Shown here: one piece after another, positions 40,248 through 48,906 of the stretch
Layout of the letters: each line of letters opens with the position of its first letter
Position numbering within the stretch: the stretch's first letter is position 1
Position numbers and translations under genes: made by a program
Notes under the pieces: generated by a model
Database searches by the model: none
What the model saw: only the letters and a program-made list of their open reading frames with translations
What the model was told of the DNA's origin: nothing
Source of the DNA: JBHELT01 sp046262935
Lineage (GTDB): Bacteria; Actinomycetota; CADDZG01; JAHWKV01
Assembly (NCBI GenBank): GCA_046262935.1
Contig: JBHELT010000044.1
Span: 1-62,086 of the forward strand
DNA length: 62,086 nucleotides
Reading direction: 5' to 3'

Positions 40248-41144
40248 TCACTGCCCGAACAACTCCCTAACCGTGACTCGGCCCAACGTCCTACCGTCGG
40301 CAGATATCCGGATAGAGCCAAGACGAAGGCCATTGGCACCTTCTGTGACCGGAGAGACCATCCTTAGGACATTCTCCTGCCGGTCGTACTCGAGGAATCC
40401 GATCCCCGTGCACTTGCCTTTCCCATCCTCCAGCCCCACCACCAAACCGTCCAACCTGCCGAGATCGGTCTCTGGCGGGATGGCTGGCATGAAGACCGTG
40501 GTCTTCACCCGCCAGCGCGACAGCGGAGGCTGGAAGTATGACGCCAAACGGCCTTCTCGCGCTAGGAGTCGCTCCTCGGCGGACCTTTCGACGATGGCAG
40601 ACTCCACTTTCAGCGCTGTCACCTCTGCTGGGAAGAAACGGCTTACAACGCCGAGGATGGGGTCGAGCTCCTCGCCCCTTTGAAAGCCAACGACCTTATC
40701 TGGTTGGATCAGATCGAGTTTGTGGTACTTGAGCATCTCCGCATAGACCCCGGAGATGAAGGCGCTGGTGTCGACCACGATCAGGTCGCATCCTGCCGCT
40801 CGTGCGTGGTTGACGAGCCTGGCAGTGCTGGCGACGTGAGGCAGCAGATGTCCCTCGGGGGAGGTTGAACCAACAAAGCCGATCTCGTCGGCCATGGCTA
40901 CCGTCTGCGGTGTGATGGCCTCGAGTTGGTCGCAATATTTGAGCCCAACGCACGTTGGAGGGCCTATGGTCGATTGACCTACGTCGGCATCAACGTAGGC
41001 AACCGAAAGGCCCTTGGCCTTGGCATGGTCGGCGATCGACAACCCGAAGCTCGTCTTTCCGGTATCGATACCTCCGAGCAGAACGATCGTTCCGCGCGCC
41101 TCAACCAATCCCTCGATCAGTTCGTGCTGGCTTACCCGCGTCAT
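40248..41144 (-). CDS. Clp1/NOL9-like polynucleotide kinase (P-loop)
   Basis: A 298-residue protein with Walker A GGIDTGKTS (about residues 24-32), DADVGQSTIGPPTCVGL (the conserved Clp1 element) and a C-terminal domain of ~110 residues. Clp1/Grc3/NOL9 proteins phosphorylate 5'-OH ends of RNA and are best known in eukaryotes and archaea; bacterial versions are less common and poorly studied. It lies between the BldC-like HTH gene and bS22 on the same strand. RNA repair or processing is the likely role, by family. Confidence 0.85.
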   Translation of the reverse strand: MTRVSQHELIEGLVEARGTIVLLGGIDTGKTSFGLSIADHAKAKGLSVAYVDADVGQSTIGPPTCVGLKYCDQLEAITPQTVAMADEIGFVGSTSPEGHLLPHVASTARLVNHARAAGCDLIVVDTSAFISGVYAEMLKYHKLDLIQPDKVVGFQRGEELDPILGVVSRFFPAEVTALKVESAIVERSAEERLLAREGRLASYFQPPLSRWRVKTTVFMPAIPPETDLGRLDGLVVGLEDGKGKCTGIGFLEYDRQENVLRMVSPVTEGANGLRLGSIRISADGRTLGRVTVRELFGQ

Positions 41145-41220
41145 GGCATCTCCCGAAGGATGGTCTCATTCAGCGCGGTTCTTCCCTAAAGGGATATGAC
41201 AGGTCGACAGACCTTAGTGA

Positions 41221-41421
41221 TCAAACTGCCCTGACGTAGTGATCGTCGAGGTAGCGATGCACATCGGATTCTCGTACTCGATAGCGATTTCCCACTTGCA
41301 CCGCCTTCAAGGAGCCTGATCTGATCAGCCGGTAGACCGTCATATTAGAAACGCGCATAAGGCGAGCCACTTCGCTCACAGTCAAGAAATCTGAAATCAT
41401 TTCGCGAGCCAGTGCGCTCAC
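41221..41421 (-). CDS. Excisionase/BldC-like helix-turn-helix protein
   Basis: A 66-residue MerR-type winged HTH (LTVSEVARLMRVSNMTVYRL and GSLKAVQVGNRYRVRESDVHRYL), matching the excisionase (HTH_17) family including BldC of actinomycetes. The start is uncertain: GTG at 41421 or ATG at 41400 (M8, starting MISDFLT). A -10-like TATACT is just upstream on the same strand. It is not next to an integrase, so a developmental or metabolic regulator is more likely than a phage excisionase. Confidence 0.88.
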   Translation of the reverse strand: MSALAREMISDFLTVSEVARLMRVSNMTVYRLIRSGSLKAVQVGNRYRVRESDVHRYLDDHYVRAV

Positions 41422-41460
41422 CCCTTTACACGAGTATACACCGGTGCATTTCTGACCGAT

Positions 41461-42420
41461 TCAGTTACCCAGGAGCAATTCGCCCTCTCGAAGCACGACC
41501 TGTCCGTCGAGTTCTAAAGTCACGTTCTTGATGACGCCATCGTGGTGAGAGGCGACCTGGGCGGTTGTTCCCCCTATCGAGGCGTTGTTGCCGAAAGCCA
41601 CATGCACAGTCGATGCCACCTTCTCATCCTCGAGGATGTTTCCCGTGATGATCGCCCTGTCGTTGGTACCCACCCCCAACTCGGCTATCTCCCAGGCAAG
41701 GGGACCATATCGGTGAGGCAGATCTTCGAACTGCGGAGCCGGACCGGCCGATGTTGCGACAACCCGGCCCCCTGAAACCTGGACGCGATATGGGGACTTC
41801 AGCAATTGATCAGGAGAAAGTGAACCGTCGAAAACGAGTATTCCCTCGGTCATGCCTTCGACCGGGGCGATGAAGGCCTCGCCCGCCGGGAGGTTTCCAA
41901 AAGCACCCTTGGCACTCAGATCGCCGTCGTCGGAGATGCCCGATCGCGAGCTGAGATCGAATACGCAGTCGGAGCCCCCTGGGCTCGTCAGCCTTGCGAC
42001 CGACGCATCGGTTAGTGCTTTGGCATAAGCCTCACCCAGCCGCTTCAGCATTTCGGGGTCCGCGCCCAATGCCCGCACCATCATGTCTTCCGTGACGATC
42101 GGCATACTCGCGCACCGGGCGCCTTTGAGGGTGGCCGCCTTACGGGCCGACGTGTGCGACAGCGATTTCGAGGTGGGGGCGACTATGACGTCTGCTTCCA
42201 GCATGGCGCTCGCCACGGCAGAGGGCAGCTCGGCGCCGTGTGTCTCGCGCTCTAGGATCTCCAACATCACGACTTCGGCCCCCGCCTCGCGGGCCGCCAG
42301 GAACAGCGCCATGGCGATCCGGCGCCTCCACTCGTCGGTGATTATCAGGACCTGCTCGCCCTCCTTGACGGCCAGGTGGTTCAAGATCACCGCTTGGGCG
42401 GACCTCTCCAACTCCTCCAT
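41461..42420 (-). CDS. Aminopeptidase M29-like (leucyl aminopeptidase-type) protein
   Basis: A 319-residue protein resembling the M29 aminopeptidase (AmpS/AmpT)-related family: an N-terminal alpha/beta domain (VIIADEWRR-type, DVIVAPTSKSLSHTSARK) and a C-terminal domain with Glu- and His-rich metal-binding residues (FEDLPHRYGPLAWEIAELGVGTN, VHVAFGNNASIGGTT, SHHDGVI). M29 proteins are metal-dependent aminopeptidases; this group is also annotated as dihydroxypyridine dioxygenase-like, so the reaction is uncertain. Start ATG at 42420 faces the SDR gene. Confidence 0.82.
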   Translation of the reverse strand: MEELERSAQAVILNHLAVKEGEQVLIITDEWRRRIAMALFLAAREAGAEVVMLEILERETHGAELPSAVASAMLEADVIVAPTSKSLSHTSARKAATLKGARCASMPIVTEDMMVRALGADPEMLKRLGEAYAKALTDASVARLTSPGGSDCVFDLSSRSGISDDGDLSAKGAFGNLPAGEAFIAPVEGMTEGILVFDGSLSPDQLLKSPYRVQVSGGRVVATSAGPAPQFEDLPHRYGPLAWEIAELGVGTNDRAIITGNILEDEKVASTVHVAFGNNASIGGTTAQVASHHDGVIKNVTLELDGQVVLREGELLLGN

Positions 42421-42516
42421 GTGTGACCCGACTCCCTCGCGACTTGCTTAGTGGCCGACTTGCCATGATTGTATCGGTGGCGCATCGCCAACACCTACCA
42501 ACAAGGAGCCTTCACC

Positions 42517-43278
42517 ATGTCGAACGAATTCTCACTCGAAGGAAAAGTTGCACTCGTCACAGGAGCCAGCCGAGGCATCGGCAAGGCGATCGCTATCGGG
42601 TTTGCGCGATATGGGGCCGATGTCGCCGTCGCCGCGCGCACAGTTTCAGACTTGGAAGAAACCGCGAAACAGATCGAGGCTACGGGTAGGCGTGCAGTTG
42701 CCATCCCTTGCGACGTTACTGACACCGAGCAGGTGGAAAGCATGGTCGCCAAGACAATCGCGGACCTGGGTGGGTTGCACATCGTCGTTAACAACGCGGG
42801 AGGAACAAGGTTCATGGCCCCCATCGCTGCGATGAGGCAGGACGGATGGGACAAGGTCATCGACCTCAATATGAGTTCGATCTTTAGAGTCTGCAAAGCA
42901 GTATCCGGACATCTGATGTCGCAAGGGGGTGGCTCGGTGATCAACGTTGCTTCGATCGACGGGGTAGAACCGACGCCGCTTCGAGTCAATTACTCAGCCG
43001 CGAAAGCCGGCGTCATCGCGATGACCCGTGTCCTGGCGCAAGAGTGGGCGGCCATTGGGGTTCGCGTGAACACGCTTTCTCCCGGAGCGGTAGAAACCGA
43101 CATATGGGGTTCTTTGGCCGAGGATGACTCCTTCGTGAAGATGGTCACGGACCGGATCCCGATGGGAAGGTGGGCCACAGCCGAGGAGATGGTCGGCGCG
43201 GCGGTGTTCCTCGCGTCAGACGCGTCGTCTTATGTGACCGGCGCGAACTTGATCGTCGATGGAGGAACCACCGCCTGA
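42517..43278 (+). CDS. Short-chain dehydrogenase/reductase (SDR)
   Basis: A 253-residue classical SDR: TGASRGIG at residues 15-22, NNAGG, Ser in VASIDG and Tyr159-x3-Lys163 (NYSAAKAGV), ending VTGANLIVDGGTT. I start at ATG 42517 with SD AAGGAG; the frame is open 16 codons upstream without a site. The substrate is unclear; similar proteins reduce 3-oxoacyl or sugar substrates. The antiporter gene begins within its last codons. Confidence 0.93.
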   Translation: MSNEFSLEGKVALVTGASRGIGKAIAIGFARYGADVAVAARTVSDLEETAKQIEATGRRAVAIPCDVTDTEQVESMVAKTIADLGGLHIVVNNAGGTRFMAPIAAMRQDGWDKVIDLNMSSIFRVCKAVSGHLMSQGGGSVINVASIDGVEPTPLRVNYSAAKAGVIAMTRVLAQEWAAIGVRVNTLSPGAVETDIWGSLAEDDSFVKMVTDRIPMGRWATAEEMVGAAVFLASDASSYVTGANLIVDGGTTA

Positions 43279-44467
43279 TCCGCGAAGCAGCAACACAGTG
43301 AATCTCACAGTCGCGATATTCGGCGCGCTATTACTCATCAGCGTCCTACTTTCAGAGATCGCACACCGAACCGTCCTGTCGCTCGCGGTCTTGTTCCTCG
43401 TCGCGGGTTTCGTCCTCGGCGGCGGTGGAGTTGGCGTGATGTCGTTCGACACGAAGGACCCCGCGGTTGGTCTCATCGCAGAACTCGCGTTGTTCAGCAT
43501 CTTGTTCACCGACGGCATGAAGGCGGGCCTTAGCCAGATCCGTTCGATATGGGGCCTGCCCGGAAGAGCCTTGCTCCTGGGCATGCCCATATGTTTCGGA
43601 TTGATATCGATAAGCGCGCGGCTTGTTGTTGACATGCCTTGGGCGCACTGCTTCCTGATCGGTGCCATCTTGACGCCGACCGATCCAGTATTCGCATCCG
43701 CGATCATCGCTCGCGACGAAGTCCCAAGTCGCCTCAGACATCTGCTGAACGTCGAAAGCGGTCTTAATGACGGTCTTGCATTGCCCGTCGTCGTGATCCT
43801 CTTGGCTATCGCTTCGGGAAAGCATCCCCGGCCACTTCATGAAGCGGGCGAACTGTTCGCAGGTTTGCTGCTTGGTCTTTTGATCCCACTCGCCGCGATC
43901 TACCTCGAAAAGATCCCATCGTTGGCCGCTGAGAAGAAGTACGAACCCCTGTATGCATTCTCGATAGGCTTGCTAGTGTTCGGAGTTACTGCCGCAACCG
44001 GCACGAACAAGTTCATAGGTGCGTTCGCCGCCGGGATGACGATCGCCTCGATCGGTCCAGCGGTCAAAGAGGGGTTCGGTCGCTTCGGCGAGACGGTCGC
44101 GGAATTGCTCAAACTGGGAGCCGTTCTCGTCTTCGGCGTAACCATGTCATCGTCGTCGGCTTTCGCCGCAGGACCACGACCTTATATCTTCGCCGCGCTC
44201 GCGATAGTTGTGGCTAGACCTGCCTCCATACTCATCTCACTGATCGGATCGAAGATAGATCGAACCGAAGCTCTGGCCGCAGCTTGGTTCGGACCGAAAG
44301 GTTTCGCGTCGATCGTCTACGGACTATTCGTGCTTCGCTCGGCGATCCCAGGAGCGAAGCAAGATTTCCAATTGGTCGCATTAACCGTTGTCGCATCGAT
44401 CATCGTGCATTCATCGACCGACGTATTGGTCGCGCGCAGATTCGTGGATCGAAACGGTGCGGCTTAG
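43259..44467 (+). CDS. Na+/H+ antiporter, CPA family
   Basis: A 402-residue membrane protein with about twelve TM helices. The ion-binding region shows LTPTDPVFAS and LNVESGLNDGLALPVVVIL, typical of CPA1/NhaP-type antiporters with the ND pair. It exchanges Na+ or K+ for H+. The ATG at 43259 overlaps the SDR by 20 nt and lacks a good SD; GTG 43298 (VNLTVAIFG) is an alternative start. Its stop overlaps the convergent aldehyde dehydrogenase by 4 nt. Confidence 0.9.
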   Translation: MEEPPPDPRSSNTVNLTVAIFGALLLISVLLSEIAHRTVLSLAVLFLVAGFVLGGGGVGVMSFDTKDPAVGLIAELALFSILFTDGMKAGLSQIRSIWGLPGRALLLGMPICFGLISISARLVVDMPWAHCFLIGAILTPTDPVFASAIIARDEVPSRLRHLLNVESGLNDGLALPVVVILLAIASGKHPRPLHEAGELFAGLLLGLLIPLAAIYLEKIPSLAAEKKYEPLYAFSIGLLVFGVTAATGTNKFIGAFAAGMTIASIGPAVKEGFGRFGETVAELLKLGAVLVFGVTMSSSSAFAAGPRPYIFAALAIVVARPASILISLIGSKIDRTEALAAAWFGPKGFASIVYGLFVLRSAIPGAKQDFQLVALTVVASIIVHSSTDVLVARRFVDRNGAA

Positions 44468-45948
44468 TCTTTCATCTGAGCCTTTTGCACCTTACCCGAG
44501 AAGTCGACCGATACTGCCTTCCACTCTGTGAACTCGTCCAACGACTGAGGGCCAGCTTCCCGGTGACCATTACCAGTTGACTTCATGCCTCCGAATGGAA
44601 GCTGGACCTCGGCTCCGATCGTCGGAGCGTTCACATACACGACTCCAAATTCGAGTTCCCCGATCGCTTTGAACGTCGAAGTGATATCGCGCGTGTAGAT
44701 CGAACAACTCAATCCGTAGCGGGTTGAATTGGCGATCGCGATCGCCTCTTCCAGTGATTCGAACGACATGATCCCAGTTACTGGACCGAATATCTCTTCC
44801 TGGGCGATCCGCATCGAAGGTTTCATCTGGTCGAAGACCGTGGGAGCTATGAAGTTGCCATATGCATGATCGCCCCCGGTCAATTCCTCGCCACCGCTTA
44901 TCAGAACGGCGCCTTCAGACTTGCCAACCTCGATGTATTCCAAGACCCTGGCCTTTTGTTTCGCATTGATCACCGGAGCAAGTTCGACCTTTGGATCCAA
45001 CCCTGAGCCAACCTTCATCGCCCCGACACGATCGAGTAGTTTCGAAGTGAATGGCTCCTTCACATCGGGATGCACGATGAGCCTGCTGGTTGCGGTGCAT
45101 CGCTGCCCACTGGTGGCGAACGCTCCCCACGCGGCCGCCTCGACAGCAAGTTCCAATTCGGCATCTGGCATGACGATCAGAGCATTCTTCGAACCGAGTT
45201 CGAGTGAACACCTCTTCATCAAGCGACCGCAGGTCTCGTTGATGTGGCGCCCAACATCGAGTGAACCCGTGAAAGAAACGCCTCGAACGTCGGGATGGTT
45301 GACCAATGGCTCGCCAACTTCTTCGCCGAATCCGTGGACCAGATTGAGGACCCCAGGTGGCAGGCCGACCTCTTCGAACACCTGCACCAGCAGTGTCGCA
45401 AGCAATGGAGTGTCCTCGGCTGGCTTGAAGATACTGGTACATCCAGCAACGATTGCCGGCGCTATCTTCCAAAGCGGTATAGCGATAGGAAAGTTCCATG
45501 GCGTGATCAGTGCCATGACACCGATCGGATGACGGATAGTCATCGAGAACTTGCTCGGCAACTCCGCTGGAACCGTGCTACCAAACGCCCTGCGCCCTTC
45601 GCCGGCCATGTAGAAACAAAAGTCGATGCCCTCTTGAACATCGGCCCTGCTCTCCTTGAGTGTCTTGCCCATCTCACGGGTCATGAGTTCGGAGAGCTCC
45701 TCTTTCCTTTTCTCCAGGATCAGCCCAGCCCTGAGCAGATAGTCGGCGCGCTCGGGGACCGGGGTCGCCCTCCAGGCTGGATATGCTTCGACCGCTGCCC
45801 CGACGGCCTCGTCTACGTCTTTGGCAGCCGAACGAGGAAACTCACCCAGTTCCTGCCGCGAGTCGGCCGGATCGGTACTGGTGAATGTGGCTCCGCTTTC
45901 AGCGGGAACCCATTTGCCGCCGATGAAATTCGAGAATCGTTCTGACAC
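44464..45948 (-). CDS. Aldehyde dehydrogenase (NAD(P)+)
   Basis: A 494-residue ALDH-superfamily enzyme: oxyanion Asn region LITPWNFPIAIPLWK, LELGSKNALIV with the general-base Glu, and catalytic Cys284 in TSGQRCTATSR. The cofactor-binding GSLDVGRHI is present. Substrate could be succinate semialdehyde or another aldehyde; the sequence is closest by eye to the succinate-semialdehyde / alpha-ketoglutarate-semialdehyde group. Frame is intact from ATG 45948. Confidence 0.93.
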   Translation of the reverse strand: MSERFSNFIGGKWVPAESGATFTSTDPADSRQELGEFPRSAAKDVDEAVGAAVEAYPAWRATPVPERADYLLRAGLILEKRKEELSELMTREMGKTLKESRADVQEGIDFCFYMAGEGRRAFGSTVPAELPSKFSMTIRHPIGVMALITPWNFPIAIPLWKIAPAIVAGCTSIFKPAEDTPLLATLLVQVFEEVGLPPGVLNLVHGFGEEVGEPLVNHPDVRGVSFTGSLDVGRHINETCGRLMKRCSLELGSKNALIVMPDAELELAVEAAAWGAFATSGQRCTATSRLIVHPDVKEPFTSKLLDRVGAMKVGSGLDPKVELAPVINAKQKARVLEYIEVGKSEGAVLISGGEELTGGDHAYGNFIAPTVFDQMKPSMRIAQEEIFGPVTGIMSFESLEEAIAIANSTRYGLSCSIYTRDITSTFKAIGELEFGVVYVNAPTIGAEVQLPFGGMKSTGNGHREAGPQSLDEFTEWKAVSVDFSGKVQKAQMKD

Positions 45949-46102
45949 GTTCGATCACCCTCTCTATAAGGTTTCGCCTCGGAAGGATAGTCCGGACTGG
46001 GACCGGCGAAAACCGATGGCCGCTCAAGCCGAGGTTCTCACACGCCGAAGGTACAAAATGTCCCGGTAGGACTTTTTATCGGCGTGCCGGGCGGAGGTTG
46101 AC

Positions 46103-47320
46103 ATGGCAACTGCGACGTTTACGTACCGCGTTAGGACCCGCGATGGCCGGGTCGTGAACGGAAGCATGGAGGGCGACTCCAACGCCTCCGTGGCCCAGCG
46201 ACTTCGTTCTCAGAACATGGTCCCGCTTGAGATCAAGCAAGAGAGCACGGCTGGCTTGAAGATGGAGTTCAAGCTGCCACAGCGGGTGAAATTGAAAGAT
46301 CTTGCTGTTTTCTCAAGGCAGTTCGCCACCATGATCGCTTCGGGCCTTTCGCTCTTGAGGGCGCTCAACATCCTGTCTGAACAAACCGAAAACAAGAAAC
46401 TCGCCGAGACGGTTGCCCTCGTAAGAGACGACGTTGAAGGCGGGACGAGCCTGTCGGCATCGATGGCCAAGTACCCCAAGGTGTTCGCTCAACTATTCGT
46501 ATCGCTTGTGAGGGCAGGTGAAACCGGGGGTCAACTCGATACGGTCTTGGTTCGGATAGCCGATGGATACGAGAAGGACTACCGACTCCGTCAGAAGATC
46601 AAGTCGGCCATGACCTATCCAGTGGTCGTTTTCATGATCGCGATCGTGTTGGTCTCGATCATGTTGATCTTCATCGTCCCCACGTTCGCAGCCATGTTCG
46701 TGAACCTGGGCGGCGAATTGCCTCTTCCCACGAAGATCCTGCTGTTCCTGAGCCAAAAGGCGATCATCCTCTTGCCGTTAGCAGCGATCCTCGGTGTCAC
46801 CTCATTCGTCCTTTACAAGCGGTTCCGCAAGAGCTCGGTCGCATTCGCGCTTCGGGCCGACGCCGTGAAGCTCAAGATCCCTGTATTCGGGGACCTTTTC
46901 TCCAAGATCGCCCTGGCCCGATTCTCTCGAACGCTTTCTCTTCTGATGCGAAGCGGTGTGCCGGTGCTTCAAGCCCTCGAGATAACCGCAGAGGCAACCG
47001 GTAACTTCGTCATCGGAGCGGCCGCTACGGATGTGCGCACGAGCGTGCGTGAAGGGGAAAGCATCTCGGCCCCCCTTAAGAATCACAAGGTCTTCCCGCC
47101 GATGGTTGTTCAGATGATCGCTGTCGGTGAAGACACCGGGCAGGTAGACGACATGCTCGACAAGATCGCCGACTTCTATGAGCAAGAGGTCGAATCGACC
47201 ACAGAATCGCTGACAGCTCTTCTCGAACCGCTGATGATCGCCGTGCTTGGTGGTCTCGTAGGCTCGATGGTCATAGCGCTCTACATGCCTATGTTCAAAG
47301 TTTTCGACCTCATCAAATAA
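46103..47320 (+). CDS. pilC: Type IV pilus platform protein PilC
   Basis: A 405-residue inner-membrane protein of the GspF/PilC family. It has an N-terminal soluble part (TYRVRTRDGRVVNGSMEGDS) then two homologous GspF domains (about 70-190, with FATMIASGLSLLRALNIL, and 270-395, with LARFSRTLSLLMRSGVPVLQAL) separated by TM segments, and a final TM helix. It anchors the pilus assembly machine. SD GGCGGAGG precedes the ATG. The prepilin cluster follows 458 bp downstream; pilB, pilT and the prepilin peptidase are not in this window. Confidence 0.95.
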   Translation: MATATFTYRVRTRDGRVVNGSMEGDSNASVAQRLRSQNMVPLEIKQESTAGLKMEFKLPQRVKLKDLAVFSRQFATMIASGLSLLRALNILSEQTENKKLAETVALVRDDVEGGTSLSASMAKYPKVFAQLFVSLVRAGETGGQLDTVLVRIADGYEKDYRLRQKIKSAMTYPVVVFMIAIVLVSIMLIFIVPTFAAMFVNLGGELPLPTKILLFLSQKAIILLPLAAILGVTSFVLYKRFRKSSVAFALRADAVKLKIPVFGDLFSKIALARFSRTLSLLMRSGVPVLQALEITAEATGNFVIGAAATDVRTSVREGESISAPLKNHKVFPPMVVQMIAVGEDTGQVDDMLDKIADFYEQEVESTTESLTALLEPLMIAVLGGLVGSMVIALYMPMFKVFDLIK

Positions 47321-47338
47321 GACGGTCCGCATACCGCT

Positions 47339-47365
47339 TGGCTGGGCTCCAGCTGGCGCCGCCTC
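47339..47365 (+). repeat. 27-bp direct repeat, copy 1
   Basis: A 27-bp word starting TGGCTGGGCTCC is found here, 18 bp after the pilC stop, and exactly again at 47444-47470. It contains the dyad CCAGCTGG. The two copies are 105 bp apart start to start. Confidence 0.85.
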
Positions 47366-47443
47366 GCGTACCTCGGTGCCGACCAACCCTGTAGGGCTCG
47401 GCGAGTCGCCCATCCAAGCGGCATGCTCCCCGCGCGGGGAAGG

Positions 47444-47470
47444 TGGCTGGGCTCCAGCTGGCGCCGCCTC
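47444..47470 (+). repeat. 27-bp direct repeat, copy 2
   Basis: Second exact copy of the 27-bp word, about 125 bp before the riboswitch aptamer. Between the two copies is a CCCCGCGCGGGG hairpin (47428-47439). Together these may end pilC transcription or mark a recombination event. Confidence 0.85.
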
Positions 47471-47594
47471 AGAGTGCCCTGTTGAAATCCGCCGATCGCG
47501 CCGATGCGGAAACTAATATCCGCGATGCATGTCTGCGATCAACTCTAAAGGTTTGAGGTAAAGGGCCGATATTCCTCAAGCAAGTCGAATGTTC

Positions 47595-47678
47595 GCAGCA
47601 CAAAGGCAAACTCATCGCAAGGTGGGGACGCAAAGCCACGGGGCCACGCACGGTGCGTCGGTCAGCCGGGTTACCTGC
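47595..47678 (+). promoter_or_regulatory. Cyclic di-GMP-I (GEMM) riboswitch aptamer upstream of the pilin
   Basis: The region matches the GEMM-I aptamer: outer stem GCAG/CTGC (47595-47598 / 47675-47678), the AAAGGCAAAC element, a GCAA-tetraloop stem, the diagnostic GGGACGCAAAGCC with its following C/G-rich stem, and GGTCAGCCGGGTTACC at the 3' side. By hand alignment with V. cholerae Vc2, the base at position 20 is G, which favours c-di-GMP over cGAMP. It lies about 100 nt before the pilin GTG, so it likely tunes pilin expression to c-di-GMP. Confidence 0.9.
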
Positions 47679-47736
47679 ACAACAGGAACCGCTAAAAGGG
47701 CGGGGATCGTTCGTGTGAGGCGGATGTATCTACGAG

Positions 47737-47759
47737 GTCCCTGGTCGGCTTGCAGGGAC
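47737..47759 (+). promoter_or_regulatory. Hairpin in riboswitch expression platform
   Basis: GTCCCTG (47737-47743) and CAGGGAC (47753-47759) form a 7-bp stem with a 9-nt loop just before the pilin SD (AGGAAGG). There is no U-run after it, so control of translation or mRNA stability is more likely than termination. Confidence 0.6.
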
Positions 47760-47778
47760 AAGAAAGGAAGGTGATTGC

Positions 47779-48222
47779 GTGTTCGTACGCTATCACGAGC
47801 TCATGAAGGAGCGTGAACAAGGATTCACGCTTATCGAGCTCCTAGTTGTCATCCTGATCATCGCCATCCTGGCGGCGATCGCGATTCCGGTTTTCCTCAA
47901 CCAGAGGAAGAAGGGTTGGAAGGCTCAGGTCGAGTCGACCCTTAAGAACATGGCGACTTCTGAAGAGTCGTATCTAACCAGTAACACGAACTACACCACA
48001 GACTTGACCGCACTTAGCAACGAGGGTTTCAAGTACGCAACCTCAGAAGTCACACCCGACACCCCGCTCGTCAGCGGTGCTAGCACGTACTGTTTGCGAG
48101 TTGTTTCGGCTCACGACACCAACATCGTTGGTCGATACGATTCATCGGCAGGACGACCTGTGACTGTCGTAGATGGTTCTCTGGCCGCGTGGTCAGCCGC
48201 CGCAAGCAGCGGGTGCAGCTGA
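47779..48222 (+). CDS. Type IV major pilin (PilA-like)
   Basis: A 147-residue prepilin. The leader (MFVRYHELMKEREQG) ends in Gly and is followed by FTLIELLVVILIIAILAAIAIPVF, the class III signal with Glu5 of the mature protein. The C-terminal globular part has two Cys (STYCLRVVS and SSGCS) likely to form the D-region disulfide. Start is GTG at 47779 with SD AGGAAGG; an in-frame ATG at 47803 would shorten the leader to seven residues. The riboswitch lies in its 5' UTR. Confidence 0.94.
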   Translation: MFVRYHELMKEREQGFTLIELLVVILIIAILAAIAIPVFLNQRKKGWKAQVESTLKNMATSEESYLTSNTNYTTDLTALSNEGFKYATSEVTPDTPLVSGASTYCLRVVSAHDTNIVGRYDSSAGRPVTVVDGSLAAWSAAASSGCS

Positions 48223-48246
48223 TCAACGGACTTGGGTCTGTGCCAG

Positions 48247-48270
48247 GGCGGAGTCGTATACGACTCCGCC
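48247..48270 (+). terminator. 24-bp perfect palindrome after the pilin gene
   Basis: Arms GGCGGAGTCGTA and TACGACTCCGCC (12 bp each, no spacer) lie 24 nt after the pilin stop. There is no U-run. It probably forms an mRNA hairpin that lowers transcription of, or sets mRNA stability between, the abundant major pilin and the minor pilin genes. It could also be a binding site for a dimeric protein. Confidence 0.65.
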
Positions 48271-48414
48271 ATGTTCCGTCTTGAATCACGGACAGCGAGA
48301 AGCTTTGGCCCATAAACGCGTTGCAGCCCATGATTCTTTACCAACGGGGGATTCGTGCCGATATCTAGTTGACGGAATATGCCGTCTATCGAAGTACGCG
48401 CTAAGGAGAGACAA

Positions 48415-48906
48415 GTGACCAGACACAAGAAGGCTGGAGATGACGGCTTCAGCCTCATCGAGCTACTTGTTGTCATCACCTTGATATCCGTGATCGCGAC
48501 GATCTCTATGACGGCATACAAAAGCTATGCGAGGTCTCAAGCCCACAGGGGAGGCGTAAGAGAGGTGGTTGCCATACTTCGTAACACTCAGATCAAGGCT
48601 GTTACCGAAGAGACAACCTACCAATGCGTTTTCGGCACAACGACCCTCGATGTCTACCGAGATAGCGCGACGCCCCCATCAGCAAGCAACAAGACCAAGA
48701 GCTACACGCTCGACGCCAATCTGCAGTTCACTTCTGTTTCCTTCTCGCATGAGGCCCCCGGGTTGCCCGCTAGCAACTGCTTCTTCTTCGCTCGGGGCTC
48801 GGCGGATCCCGGCTCATTGAATGTGAAACGGATCGACACGAACAAGATCTTCACTCTCAAGGTTGAAGGACTAACCGCTCGCGTTTGCTACGAGAACTGC
48901 TCATGA
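48415..48906 (+). CDS. Minor pilin, GspH/FimT-like
   Basis: A 163-residue prepilin with class III signal GFSLIELLVVITLISVIATIS at about residues 11-31. The rest is a GspH/FimT-like globular domain with Cys pairs (TYQCVFGT, SNCFFFARG, VCYENC). I start at GTG 48415 (SD AAGGAGAG). It is the first of four minor pilin-like genes linked by 4-nt overlaps or short gaps. Such proteins prime pilus assembly. Confidence 0.9.
   Translation: MTRHKKAGDDGFSLIELLVVITLISVIATISMTAYKSYARSQAHRGGVREVVAILRNTQIKAVTEETTYQCVFGTTTLDVYRDSATPPSASNKTKSYTLDANLQFTSVSFSHEAPGLPASNCFFFARGSADPGSLNVKRIDTNKIFTLKVEGLTARVCYENCS

Noticed and set aside
41221..41421. Phage excisionase and an integrated element
   Set aside because: No integrase, attachment repeats or phage genes are near; BldC-like proteins have the same fold.
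46065..46080. Small GTCC-loop-GGAC-TTTTT terminator before pilC
   Set aside because: Only 4 bp in the stem, too weak to claim, though a T-run follows.
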